Origin: Bacteroidota bacterium
GTDB lineage: Bacteria; Bacteroidota; Bacteroidia; B-17B0; Aurantibacillaceae
DNA: 32,399 nucleotides
Assembly (NCBI GenBank): GCA_023251755.1
Contig: JAHEYF010000049.1
Location: 1 to 32,399, forward strand
Reading direction: 5' to 3'
The notes under the pieces were generated by a model that did no database searches, had not been told where the DNA came from, and saw only the letters and a program-made list of their open reading frames with translations. Within the stretch, counting starts at the first letter, position 1, and each line of letters starts with the position of its first letter. The position numbers and the translations under genes are program-made. This document shows positions 24,463 to 32,242 of this stretch, one piece after another.

Positions 24463-26226
24463 TCAATAAGTTTTTGAGAAATATTTCTTAACATTAAGAA
24501 TGAGTAATTCATAAAAGTCCTTTTTAGTGAATTCGATTTCATCGGAATCAAGACAAAGAAAGTTATTATAATAATAATACGTTGAGCCTACCGTTATATT
24601 ATCATACTTTTCTTCAATATTGAATGTGTATGTTCTACTCTTGAAAGTCACTTTAAATCCTTGTTCTCCATTCCCTAATGGGACATTTATTAAAGGTATA
24701 AAACATATTTTCGCACATTTATCATATACTAAATGTTTACTTTGAGTAATTGTTTCCCCACACACTTTCAGTTTTTCAACGATAGAATCAAGGTCAAATA
24801 CTTTTGAAAAAAACGCAATAGCACAAAAAGAAGGTAATTGGACGTATTGCAATCTTGTAGTGGTATGTGATGACCCATTATGTAAACTGCTCACAACTTC
24901 GAAAAGACTATTTTTTGATAATTTAATCAGGTCACGCAATGAGAGTTGATCTGAATAGACTAAATCAGTTAAAATTGATTCTAAGAATGCAGGAATCATT
25001 TCCTTATCTCTTTGTATACCTATCGTGCAGATTTTTTTTATTAACCCCTTCATTTCAGCCTTATTGTCAAAATAATAAGGAGCGTTGCTGTAATATTTAC
25101 TTAAATATCCATCAAATGATATGTTGCTTCCATATCTATGTGCAAACAGCCCTTTAATATTTGTATAGTCACAAACCAGTATTATTTTATCAAACCCAAA
25201 CTTATTTGTGTATCCCTCTATAACATCCTGAGAGTCAAAATGTGCAGCAAAAACATTAAAAATCCTGAATATATGTTCAGGATCCATTCTATCGATGTCA
25301 TCTATAATTAAAACACTTGTTTTTGAATTTTTTTGTTTTAGCTGCTCTATAAGTTGTCTGATTAACTGAGTGTAAAAATTATCTTCAAAAACTGAGCCTT
25401 CTTTTTCATACATTTTTTTAATAAACCCTATTGTTTTTTCTTCATCATCACCTTGGCTCTCTTTATGATGGGATTCCACTTTCTTCCTTAACGTATTCAA
25501 TTTGTCAAAAATGTCCGAGAGAGATTTTCCAACTTTCGGTATTAATGAAAGCAAAGGAGAAATTAACTCATCCGGGTTTTTAGCGAAGAAATTTGCAGCA
25601 GTTTCTGCGTAACTGAATGTAACCTTGTCAAATTCTACATCTTTACCCAAGAGCTGCGTAAGGAGTTCTACTTTAATATACTTGAAAATATCTTCATTAT
25701 GCGAGATAGCATAGTTTACAGGGTAAAGTTTAAATACTTCATATCGATCCTTATTTACTTCAAAAAAAGAATTTAAGAAAGTTGTCTTACCCTGTCCAAA
25801 AGAGCCTGAAAACAAGACTTTGGCATTATCTCTTTTTTCCAGATGGTCATAAAAAGTTGTAGTATCTATCTTTACCAGTTGATTAAACCGAGTGTAATAC
25901 ACCTTTACTTCTTTTCCTTCTTCATTCGTCTCATAATGCAATTCAATCCATTCATGTTCTGGGTTTTCCAATATTACCTCATTAATCTCAAATAGTGCGT
26001 TTTGTTGGTTTGGACTTGCAATGAGTCTGGGTAAGAGCTTTTCTTGGAAGTCTAAATTATTACCTGTACGAACTTTCATTTTAAAGTTAGGTACCAGGGA
26101 AGAAATATTAGGTGAATTATCCGGAATAGAAGGAATTTCTATTTTTGTGATTTTGAAAAATGGTGTTTCCGGATTAATCTTGAAGCGTTTAGTGCGACTC
26201 TCATTGAAAATGATAGTGTGTTCCAT
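24463..26226 (-). CDS. KAP-family P-loop NTPase, soluble form
   Basis: 587 residues. A beta-rich N-terminal region (about 1-125) of unknown type is followed by a KAP NTPase domain. Walker A is GSFGQGKTT (141-149), Walker B VLIIDDIDRMDP (305-316), sensor-type strand IILVCDYTNIKGLF and the family segment FDGYLSKYYSNAPYYF. KAP NTPases are named after Kidins220/ARMS and PifA, the F-plasmid protein that excludes phage T7. Many have membrane helices inserted in the P-loop domain; here the insert (about 225-265) is charged and no helix is evident, so the protein should be cytosolic or peripheral. The gene is much more AT-rich than its neighbours (one sampled 60-base line has 14 G+C), suggesting acquisition. 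It lies 48 nt downstream of an XRE regulator on the same strand. A phage-defence role is possible but inferred. Confidence 0.82.
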   Translation of the reverse strand: MEHTIIFNESRTKRFKINPETPFFKITKIEIPSIPDNSPNISSLVPNFKMKVRTGNNLDFQEKLLPRLIASPNQQNALFEINEVILENPEHEWIELHYETNEEGKEVKVYYTRFNQLVKIDTTTFYDHLEKRDNAKVLFSGSFGQGKTTFLNSFFEVNKDRYEVFKLYPVNYAISHNEDIFKYIKVELLTQLLGKDVEFDKVTFSYAETAANFFAKNPDELISPLLSLIPKVGKSLSDIFDKLNTLRKKVESHHKESQGDDEEKTIGFIKKMYEKEGSVFEDNFYTQLIRQLIEQLKQKNSKTSVLIIDDIDRMDPEHIFRIFNVFAAHFDSQDVIEGYTNKFGFDKIILVCDYTNIKGLFAHRYGSNISFDGYLSKYYSNAPYYFDNKAEMKGLIKKICTIGIQRDKEMIPAFLESILTDLVYSDQLSLRDLIKLSKNSLFEVVSSLHNGSSHTTTRLQYVQLPSFCAIAFFSKVFDLDSIVEKLKVCGETITQSKHLVYDKCAKICFIPLINVPLGNGEQGFKVTFKSRTYTFNIEEKYDNITVGSTYYYYNNFLCLDSDEIEFTKKDFYELLILNVKKYFSKTY

Positions 26227-26274
26227 GGACTTATAGAATTAAGAAAATAATTTTCAGTTTTACAAAATTGCTTA

Positions 26275-26502
26275 TCACCCCTTCGTTGGTACCAGCAATT
26301 CCCGTATATCCACATTCAATGCTATTGCGATTTCGCGCAGCAGTTTTAAGGTAGGCTGGCTTTCGTTATTACAAATTCTGGTTATGGTATTCGGTGTTTT
26401 CTTCACTTTTTCGGCCAGTTGTTTATGCGTCATTTCCTTTTCGGCCAGTATCACTTTCAGTCTGTTGATTTTAATCTTTTCTGGTGCTTTCTTTTTTGCC
26501 AT
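26275..26502 (-). CDS. XRE-family helix-turn-helix regulator
   Basis: 75 residues consisting almost wholly of a HTH_3 domain: INRLKVILAEKEMTHKQLAEKVKKTPNTITRICNNESQPTLKLLREIAIALNVDIRELL. It resembles Cro/C1-type DNA-binding proteins that act as dimers on palindromic operators. It is followed after 48 nt by the KAP NTPase gene on the same strand and faces a divergent gene (26676) across a 173-bp region rich in inverted and direct repeats. The likely job is repression of the divergent promoters, including its own. Codon use looks like that of the chromosome rather than the AT-rich KAP gene. Confidence 0.88.
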   Translation of the reverse strand: MAKKKAPEKIKINRLKVILAEKEMTHKQLAEKVKKTPNTITRICNNESQPTLKLLREIAIALNVDIRELLVPTKG

Positions 26503-26530
26503 TACTGCTTATTTTGGATAAATGTATTCA

Positions 26531-26546
26531 GAAAACGATGGTTTTC
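26531..26546. promoter_or_regulatory. Palindrome near the XRE start, possible operator
   Basis: GAAAAC GATG GTTTTC is a perfect 6+6 inverted repeat 28 nt upstream of the XRE start codon, placed where it could control the XRE-KAP transcript. Confidence 0.4.
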
Positions 26547-26583
26547 ATCCATGAAATATAATGGCAAGCCACTATAAATCAAC

Positions 26584-26646
26584 ACATAAATTCATTATTT
26601 GAATTAATTAATTCAATTTATGTATTTATTAATTCAATTTATGTAT
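26584..26646. promoter_or_regulatory. Operator-like repeat cluster in the divergent XRE / small-gene region
   Basis: A 19-bp direct repeat ATTAATTCAATTTATGTAT occurs at 26607-26625 and 26628-26646, offset by 21 bp (about two helical turns). ACATAAATT at 26584-26592 is its inverse (AATTTATGT at 26615-26623 and 26636-26644), and GAATTAATTAATTC (26601-26614) is a perfect palindrome. The last copy overlaps the -7 box of the divergent gene, as expected for repressor sites. Confidence 0.6.
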
Positions 26647-26651
26647 ATTTG
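26644..26651 (+). promoter_or_regulatory. -7 box of the divergent small gene
   Basis: TATATTTG fits TAnnTTTG exactly, 24 nt before the ATG at 26676, and overlaps the second direct repeat of the operator-like cluster. Confidence 0.55.
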
Positions 26652-26675
26652 TTTTGTTGAAAACTCGCTACTACC

Positions 26676-27026
26676 ATGCAACCCTTTCCCCAACAACAAC
26701 TCCTCCTTTCCCTTATTAAGGACGACCTTATTCACCACAAATTAGTGCATGGCCTTATAGATATGGGCCTTGATGCCAGTCCCTTTTTTATTAACCTGGG
26801 CCATACTGTGTTTGAGCTGATGGGCTTTGAAGACAGCCTGGCTAATGACGAAGTGTTTGAGCACTACCAGGAGCTGTGCCGGGCCGTTAGGTGTATAGAT
26901 ATGCAGCAGCCCTACCCGGCGCTTGATTTGCTGTCGGTAGATATTTACGGTAAGTTACAGAGTCTGCTGCCACAGCATACCGGAGCCCCGTGCGCTGCTC
27001 CGTTCAATATTGATTGTGAGAATTAG
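26676..27026 (+). CDS. Small protein of unknown function, divergent from the XRE gene
   Basis: 116 residues, not recognised. It is acidic and mainly helical (LLLSLIKDDLIHHKLVHGLIDMGLDASPFF, then EVFEHYQELCRAVRCIDMQ), with no signal peptide, membrane helix or metal motif, although the tail carries cysteines (GAPCAAPFNIDCEN). It has its own Bacteroidota-type -7 box and an operator-like repeat cluster shared with the divergent XRE regulator, and its base composition matches the chromosome. Being under apparent XRE control it could belong to the same cassette as the KAP NTPase, or it may be a resident gene beside which that cassette inserted. No function is claimed. Confidence 0.7.
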   Translation: MQPFPQQQLLLSLIKDDLIHHKLVHGLIDMGLDASPFFINLGHTVFELMGFEDSLANDEVFEHYQELCRAVRCIDMQQPYPALDLLSVDIYGKLQSLLPQHTGAPCAAPFNIDCEN

Positions 27027-27110
27027 AGCTTTTATGCTCCGGCCACTTTATTCTGCGGTAGTTCATTCACATTGGCATAATTGTGATTACGAGTGTACAG
27101 CATACAAGCA

Positions 27111-27151
27111 TCTTAGTGAACCTTTGTGCCCTTAATGTCTTAGTGGTAAAA
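27111..27151. repeat. CTTTGTG...CTTAGTGGTAAAA intergenic repeat, copy 2
   Basis: CTTAGTGAACCTTTGTGCCC followed by TCTTAGTGGTAAAA ends 2 nt before the EamA stop codon (27154-27156). Compare 15301-15341. Confidence 0.7.
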
Positions 27152-27153
27152 AG

Positions 27154-28029
27154 CTACCTGACCATTCTACTCTTTATGATCCCGTTCGCAAAAATAGTAG
27201 CCAGTATAACCAATGTAGCAATGTAAAATTCAATCGTCATTTGTTCTTCTTTCCGCCAAATTACAAAAGCGAAAACAATTCCATACACAGTTTCCATATT
27301 GAGGGACAAGGACACCGTAAAGGGATTTATTTTTTTCAGCAGATTGGTGCTGGCAATGAATGGAAAGGCGGTAGCCACGGTTCCCAATACCAGTAACCAA
27401 ATATAATCGTTGGTAGAAATGGTAAAAAAAGCCTGGTCGAATTCGCCCGTTAACAACAAATAAATACTCAGCAACACAAAGCCTCCGCTTAATTCGTAAA
27501 ACGAAATAATTTGTGGTTCGATGTTCCGTACCAATACACCGTTTAATACGGTAAACAAAGAAGAAGTAAAGGCCCCGAGTATACCAAAACAAATGCCGGT
27601 GGCATAGCGCATTTCGACTTTAAAAATGGTGGTGATGGCGGCAATGATGATGAGGCCAAATAACAACTCGTACCAAACCACCCGGCGCTTGTAAAAAATG
27701 GGTTCAAGTATGGAAGTAAACAAAGTTCCCATGGAGAAAGCTGCCAATCCGATGGCTACATTGGATATTTTGATGGCGTGGTAAAAGGCTACCCAGTGCA
27801 AAGCAATAATGGCACCAACCGCAGTAAGGCGGAGCAATTCTTTTTTGTTGGTTTTGTAACGGTGCTTGCCAACAAATAAATAAATGGCAATGCTTACAAT
27901 AGCAATTAAAATGCGGAACCACACCAATTGCAGGGCCTGCACGGTGATGAGTTTACCGAGTATGGGTGTCCAGCCCCAGATAAACACTAATAATTGAAGC
28001 AGCAGGTGATGTCGGGTAATATTTTTCAT
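27154..28029 (-). CDS. EamA/DMT-family inner-membrane transporter
   Basis: 291 residues, with about ten hydrophobic helices arranged as two EamA repeats of about 140 residues (first: LLLQLLVFIWGWTPILGKLI ... LEPIFYKRR; second: GICFGILGAFTSSLFTVLNG ... LVILATIFANGII). The WGW near the N-terminus and ALHWVAFYHAIKISNVAIG in helix 3-4 are typical of drug/metabolite transporters. Substrates of this superfamily range from amino acids and purines to nucleotide sugars, so none can be named. It is a single-gene unit, divergent from the HMA gene; its stop codon touches a TTAGTGGTAAAA repeat. Confidence 0.88.
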   Translation of the reverse strand: MKNITRHHLLLQLLVFIWGWTPILGKLITVQALQLVWFRILIAIVSIAIYLFVGKHRYKTNKKELLRLTAVGAIIALHWVAFYHAIKISNVAIGLAAFSMGTLFTSILEPIFYKRRVVWYELLFGLIIIAAITTIFKVEMRYATGICFGILGAFTSSLFTVLNGVLVRNIEPQIISFYELSGGFVLLSIYLLLTGEFDQAFFTISTNDYIWLLVLGTVATAFPFIASTNLLKKINPFTVSLSLNMETVYGIVFAFVIWRKEEQMTIEFYIATLVILATIFANGIIKSRMVR

Positions 28030-28095
28030 AGATGCTGGACGAAGGTAGGATTAAGTTCAAAATTCAAAGCTACAAATTCAAAGAATGATAAATTG

Positions 28096-28169
28096 GCACC
28101 ACAAAGGTGCTAAAGTTGAATACTTGCACCTGCCACTGAACGATACAAAGGTGCAAATCGGCTAAAGCC
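28096..28169. repeat. Hairpin-forming intergenic repeat between the DMT and HMA genes
   Basis: GCACC/GGTGC (28096-28100, 28106-28110), TTGCACCT/AGGTGCAA (28124-28131, 28149-28156) and the self-complementary GGCTAAAGCC (28160-28169). AAAGGTGC occurs twice. This phrase style (GGCTAAAGCCCTT) is familiar from intergenic repeats of other Bacteroidota. Confidence 0.55.
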
Positions 28170-28218
28170 CTTGGTTTTATTGAAAAAAATTTGTATTTTG
28201 TGGTATAAAAAAATAAAT

Positions 28219-28554
28219 ATGAAACGCCCCCAAATAACAACGTTTATTTTATTTCTTTCTGTTTTTCTTATGGCACAACACCTGCGTGCACAGCATCCCC
28301 GCAAGACAGAACTCACCATTAAAACCACTGCCGAATGTGTATTTTGTAAACAAAACATTGAAAATAAATTATCGCATGTAAAAGGCATTCGCAAAGTACA
28401 ATGCGATTATGTTACACATGAAGTGTATGTGGTGTGCAATGTGAAAAAAATCAGCCCGAATGAAATTCGCGCAATATTGTCGGACATGGGTTACAATGCG
28501 GACGATCTTAAAGCCAACCGTAAGAAAGTAAAAGAAATTAAACACCAGCAATAA
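28219..28554 (+). CDS. Exported heavy-metal-associated (HMA) domain protein
   Basis: 111 residues from ATG 28219. Signal peptide to about residue 22 (MAQHLRA|QHP), then one ferredoxin-like HMA domain (about 30-95) with the metal-binding pair in TAECVFCKQNIE (CxxC) and the usual HVKGIRKVQCDY and IRAILSDMGYNADDL segments. A short basic tail ends the protein. HMA domains bind Cu(I) or similar soft metals; as a free periplasmic protein it would be a metallochaperone or scavenger rather than part of a P-type ATPase. No metal transporter is adjacent. It converges on the M28 gene with only 6 nt between stop codons. Confidence 0.85.
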   Translation: MKRPQITTFILFLSVFLMAQHLRAQHPRKTELTIKTTAECVFCKQNIENKLSHVKGIRKVQCDYVTHEVYVVCNVKKISPNEIRAILSDMGYNADDLKANRKKVKEIKHQQ

Positions 28555-28560
28555 GGTACA

Positions 28561-29583
28561 TCAGTCTTCGTTGTACACCAATTCCAGCAGGGTTTGCCCG
28601 ACAGCCTTCAGGGTGGCTTTGTCTATATTATCCATCGTATCGCCGGCCCTGTGATGGTGAGGAAAAAAATCACTTCGCTGCACATCAAATCCAAGAATAT
28701 CGATGCAGGGAATATTGGCTAAACGATTGATGTAAACATGGTCATCCGTTGTCTCGCCTTTCTGTTCATGAATAAAGTAATTCCCGTAATTTAAACCTGC
28801 GGCTGTGTTCCATACTTTGTTAACTACACCCGATGCAAAAAATACAGATTGCCCTTCTTTGGGAAAGGTGGCTCCGGCTGCCCCTACCATGTCTAACAAC
28901 ACACCATATTTAGCAAAATAACCCGGCTTGTGCGGGTTTTGCGCCCAATACTGTGAGCCTAAGCACCAGCTGTTTTCCATGTGTGGAAAAGTATTGTCCT
29001 CGCCTTGCCCATAGTCTTCCAGGTCAAACAAAACGATGTCGATACCAACCGTGCATTGCTTTTGCGCCAGTTGCCGTGCTACTTCCAATAAAACGCCTAC
29101 ACCACTTGCTCCGTCGTTTACACCCGGGCAGGGTTTTTTCTTATTGGTTTCAACGGAGTCGCGGTCGCAAAAGGGCCTGGAATCCCAATGGGCGCAAAGC
29201 AATATACGTGAAACTGCCGCAGGGTTAAAAGAAGCGATAATATTTTTCAGTCCCCATTTTTTTTGATCGAAAGTAGTAACCGTTCCTTTCTGAATAATAA
29301 CTTCAGCTCCATAAGCTTTTAGTTTTTGTTGCATAAAAGTCACACAGGCATCGTGGGCTTTACTACCGGGGGTACGCGGGCCCATATCGGCCTGTGCCTT
29401 TACAAAAGCGTATGCGCTATCCGCATTAAAATCGGGGGCATTAATATGGGCTTTGGTTTTTACCTCAGCACTTGTAGCGTTTTTTGTATCATCCGTTTTT
29501 TCGGTAGGATGGCTACAGGCTCCGAGAACTAACAGGGTGGGAAAAAAGCAGAGGCTTTTGTGGATGGAAAAAAATTTCTTCAC
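28561..29583 (-). CDS. M28-family lipoprotein, probable glutaminyl-peptide cyclotransferase
   Basis: 340 residues. Lipoprotein signal with lipobox LGAC (Cys about 23), so probably membrane-anchored in the periplasm. The M28 zinc fold has LCAHWDSRPF, PGVNDGASGVGVLLEVARQL, IVLFDLEDYGQ and a final HHHRAGDTMDNIDKATL. The long segment between LEDYGQ and SWCLGSQYWA, and GVLLDMVGAAGATFP, are arranged as in mammalian-type glutaminyl cyclases rather than in aminopeptidases of the same clan. The enzyme would convert N-terminal Gln of exported proteins to pyroglutamate. Nearly all exported proteins in this window have Gln as the predicted first mature residue, which supports the call. It follows cysS by 19 nt on the same strand and is probably co-transcribed. 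Confidence 0.82.
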   Translation of the reverse strand: MKKFFSIHKSLCFFPTLLVLGACSHPTEKTDDTKNATSAEVKTKAHINAPDFNADSAYAFVKAQADMGPRTPGSKAHDACVTFMQQKLKAYGAEVIIQKGTVTTFDQKKWGLKNIIASFNPAAVSRILLCAHWDSRPFCDRDSVETNKKKPCPGVNDGASGVGVLLEVARQLAQKQCTVGIDIVLFDLEDYGQGEDNTFPHMENSWCLGSQYWAQNPHKPGYFAKYGVLLDMVGAAGATFPKEGQSVFFASGVVNKVWNTAAGLNYGNYFIHEQKGETTDDHVYINRLANIPCIDILGFDVQRSDFFPHHHRAGDTMDNIDKATLKAVGQTLLELVYNED

Positions 29584-29602
29584 TTAAATGTCTTTCATAA
29601 AA

Positions 29603-31132
29603 TTAATTAATACTCCAGCTGGCCCCTTCTTTGCTGTCTTTTACCTGTATACCACTTTTTGCCAAATGATCGCGTATCTGGTCGGAAGTCGCATAGTCCT
29701 TGTTTTCCTTGGCCTTGTTGCGTATGTCGAGCAGCAAATGCATTACACTGTTCAACGCCCCTGCACTTTTACCACTTTCTTCTTCGCGTTTCAGGCCTAA
29801 TACATCAATAATAAAATGCCGGTATATCTTTTTCAGCAGTTCTATATCCGTCTGCGTGAGGGCTTCTTTTTTATCGTTGGCAGAGTTGATGATGCGGGCA
29901 CATTCAAACAAATGGGCCAGTAATATGGAGGTATTAAAATCATCGTTCATGGCTGCATAACAATCTTCTTCAATTTTTTTGATGTTGGCTGAAGAAGTAG
30001 CTGATGCCTGTAGTTTTTCAAGTGTTTTATAGCTTTCCATCAAACGGAAAAATCCTTTTTCTGCAGCCTGCAGGGCCTCATTCGAAAAATCGAGGGTGCT
30101 GGCATAATGTGTTTGCATCATAAAGAAGCGTACTACCATTGGGTTGTAGGCTTTTTCAAAGAGCGGATGTTTTCCGTCTAATTTTGCCTGCGAAGGAGTA
30201 GCACTCGGAGAATCAGCGGCCAGTTTCATCCCGGTAAAAAGTTCAACCGGTAAAAACACATTACCGAGGGAACGGGACATTTTTTGCCCGTTTAAAGTCA
30301 GCATATTGGTGTGCACCCAGTAACGCACCGGTGCAGCACCGCAACAGCCCATGCTTTGTGCAATTTCGTTGGTGTGGTGGGTGGGAATAAGGTCCATGCC
30401 ACCACCGTGTATATCAAAGGTTTCTCCGAGGTATTTCTGGCTCATGGCTGAGCATTCGATGTGCCAGCCCGGAAAGCCTTCTCCCCAGGGCGAATTCCAG
30501 CGCATGAGGTGTTCGGGTTTGGCTTTTTTCCAGAGGGCAAAATCCAATCTTCCTTTTTTCTCTTCCTGTCCTTCGAGTTCGCGGGTATTGTTCAACTGAT
30601 CGTCTAAAGCACGACCCGAGAGAATTCCGTAGTTATTGGCTTTGGCAAATTTTTCCACATCAAAGTATACATTTCCTTCCTTCACATAAGCAAAACCCTG
30701 TTCAATAATTTTTTGGGTCATTTCAATCTGCTCCGGGATATGGCCGGAGGCTGTTGGTTCAATGCTGGGTGGTAATAAATTAAGCAGGCTCATCACCTCC
30801 CGGAAACCGAAAGCGTAACGCTGCACAATCTCCATGGGTTCTAATTTTTTCAGACGGGCCTGTTTGCCAATGCGGTCTTCGCCTACACCGGCCACTTCAT
30901 CTTCCAGATGGCCTACATCGGTAATATTGCGAACGTAACGCACTTTGTAACCCAGGTGCAGCAGATAACGGTAGATAATATCGAAAGAGGTGAAGGTGCG
31001 GCAATTGCCTATGTGTACATCGCTGTATAGTGTGGGGCCGCAAACGTATAAGCCCACAAAAGGCGGGTTCAGGGGCTTAAATGCTTCTTTTTTCCGGCTA
31101 AGTGTGTTGTAAATAAATAAGTGGTTTTCCAT
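29603..31132 (-). CDS. cysS: Cysteinyl-tRNA synthetase
   Basis: 509 residues; class I synthetase charging tRNA-Cys. [21 protein letters not shown] carries the first zinc cysteine and the HIGH-type motif (HIGN). Further zinc ligands lie in the WHIECSAM and HTNEIAQS segments, and the KMSKS loop reads [10 protein letters not shown]. The C-terminal DALR-type helical anticodon region extends from about 385 to 509. Somewhat longer than the E. coli enzyme (about 460) because of insertions in the catalytic domain, as is common in Bacteroidota. The M28 lipoprotein gene follows 19 nt later. Upstream on the same strand the MORN-like gene is separated by a terminator, so cysS must have its own promoter within 31133-31180. 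Confidence 0.95.
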   Translation of the reverse strand: MENHLFIYNTLSRKKEAFKPLNPPFVGLYVCGPTLYSDVHIGNCRTFTSFDIIYRYLLHLGYKVRYVRNITDVGHLEDEVAGVGEDRIGKQARLKKLEPMEIVQRYAFGFREVMSLLNLLPPSIEPTASGHIPEQIEMTQKIIEQGFAYVKEGNVYFDVEKFAKANNYGILSGRALDDQLNNTRELEGQEEKKGRLDFALWKKAKPEHLMRWNSPWGEGFPGWHIECSAMSQKYLGETFDIHGGGMDLIPTHHTNEIAQSMGCCGAAPVRYWVHTNMLTLNGQKMSRSLGNVFLPVELFTGMKLAADSPSATPSQAKLDGKHPLFEKAYNPMVVRFFMMQTHYASTLDFSNEALQAAEKGFFRLMESYKTLEKLQASATSSANIKKIEEDCYAAMNDDFNTSILLAHLFECARIINSANDKKEALTQTDIELLKKIYRHFIIDVLGLKREEESGKSAGALNSVMHLLLDIRNKAKENKDYATSDQIRDHLAKSGIQVKDSKEGASWSIN

Positions 31133-31174
31133 ATCGTCTCAAATCTCAATCAAAGAAACACATTTTTACATAAA

Positions 31175-31201
31175 TAAAAAAGACAGCCTGTGGGGCTGTC
31201 T
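31175..31201 (-). terminator. Rho-independent terminator of the MORN-like gene (minus strand)
   Basis: AGACAGCC (31181-31188) pairs with GGCTGTCT (31194-31201). Read on the minus strand the stem is followed by TTTTTTATTTA. It lies 21 nt after the stop codon at 31223. Confidence 0.87.
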
Positions 31202-31222
31202 CCTGTAATTAAGTGTAAAATA

Positions 31223-32122
31223 CTAATTTTCAATTTGCGAATCTCCCACATACGCTCCGTCTTTGTAGACTTCAATGCGGGTTAAAATTCCGTTTTCGTT
31301 GTAAATGAAGTTTTTACCTTCCATTAAACGGTTGTCTTTAAAAGTGCCGTCCTTTGTTTTTTGTTTGTTTCTGTTGTAAAGTACATAATACCCGTTCAGC
31401 ACTGTAGGGGCTTTTTGTTTGGTATCCTGCAGGGTTTCTTCTTTTTTTACCAGCACTTTTTTGCTTTTGTCTGCAATTTCTTCTGGCTTGGGCATTGGTT
31501 TCTTTGGCTCGAAAGTCTTAATAGAAGCCACATCAACTTCGCCGTTGTTGTATGCTCTTTCAGCTTTTACATCGCCGTTTTCGTGGTATTCTTTTATTAC
31601 GCCGGCTTCCTTGCCCGATTGCCAGTTTCCTTCAATCATCACATGGCCGTTTTCGTAATAATATTTTTGAGTGCCTTCGCGTTTACCGGAGGGGTTAAAG
31701 GTAAACTCCTGCTGAACTTGTCCGTTGTCGTAGTATAACTTGTAATTGCCTACCCATTTATTCACTTTCCAGGTCCCTTCTTCCGAAACCTTTCCGTTTT
31801 CGTGGTACATGATGGCGTATCCATCGGGGCGGCCATTTTGAAAGGTGATTTTATTTTTCATATTACTGTTGCAGTAATATTCTTTCCATATTCCGTTTTT
31901 CCTGTTTTCCTGGTAGGCCCCCTCTTCCACTTTTGCTTCGGGCTTGTAGCAGGTATTTTGTTTTGTTTTCCCCCAGATAATCCACCGCCCTTGTTTTTTT
32001 CCGGTTAAATCTATCACATTAATCGTGTCCTTGTTATTTGCCGGATCCAGTTCAAAAGTCTGAGATTGTGCATAAGCATAACTCTCCATAACCAAAACCA
32101 GAATCAAGTAAAAGTTCCTCAT
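31223..32122 (-). CDS. Exported MORN/YwqK-type repeat protein
   Basis: 299 residues from the ATG at 32122; a TTG at 32149 in the same frame overlaps the likely -7 box and is rejected. Signal peptide about 1-18 (MESYAYA|QSQ). Then repeated MORN-like beta hairpins of the form YYENGHVMIEGNWQSGKE, YHENGKVSEEGTWKVNKW and YYDNGQVQQEFTFNPSGK (about 80-200), a charged linker rich in K/P/E (about 200-250) and one more unit (YNENGILTRIEVYKDG). Such YwqK-type proteins are often labelled as toxin-antitoxin components in databases; no toxin gene adjoins it, and a structural or binding role at the envelope is equally possible. Confidence 0.8.
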   Translation of the reverse strand: MRNFYLILVLVMESYAYAQSQTFELDPANNKDTINVIDLTGKKQGRWIIWGKTKQNTCYKPEAKVEEGAYQENRKNGIWKEYYCNSNMKNKITFQNGRPDGYAIMYHENGKVSEEGTWKVNKWVGNYKLYYDNGQVQQEFTFNPSGKREGTQKYYYENGHVMIEGNWQSGKEAGVIKEYHENGDVKAERAYNNGEVDVASIKTFEPKKPMPKPEEIADKSKKVLVKKEETLQDTKQKAPTVLNGYYVLYNRNKQKTKDGTFKDNRLMEGKNFIYNENGILTRIEVYKDGAYVGDSQIEN

Positions 32123-32146
32123 CACCGTGTATTTTAATTTTTTTTG

Positions 32147-32154
32147 CAAAGATA
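32147..32154 (-). promoter_or_regulatory. -7 box of the MORN-like gene
   Basis: CAAAGATA on the plus strand reads TATCTTTG on the minus strand (TAnnTTTG), 24 nt before the ATG at 32122. Confidence 0.5.
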
Positions 32155-32242
32155 TGATTTAAAAAATTACGGTATCTTCTTATAAAATACCGTATGCATT
32201 ACACACCTTATACGGAGGGGTTTTGGGATTAGTTACAGAAAA

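Noticed and set aside
31223..32122. MORN/YwqK-like gene as half of a toxin-antitoxin pair
   Set aside because: Although YwqK proteins carry that label, the gene is alone, has its own terminator, and encodes a signal peptide, so no toxin-antitoxin role is supported.
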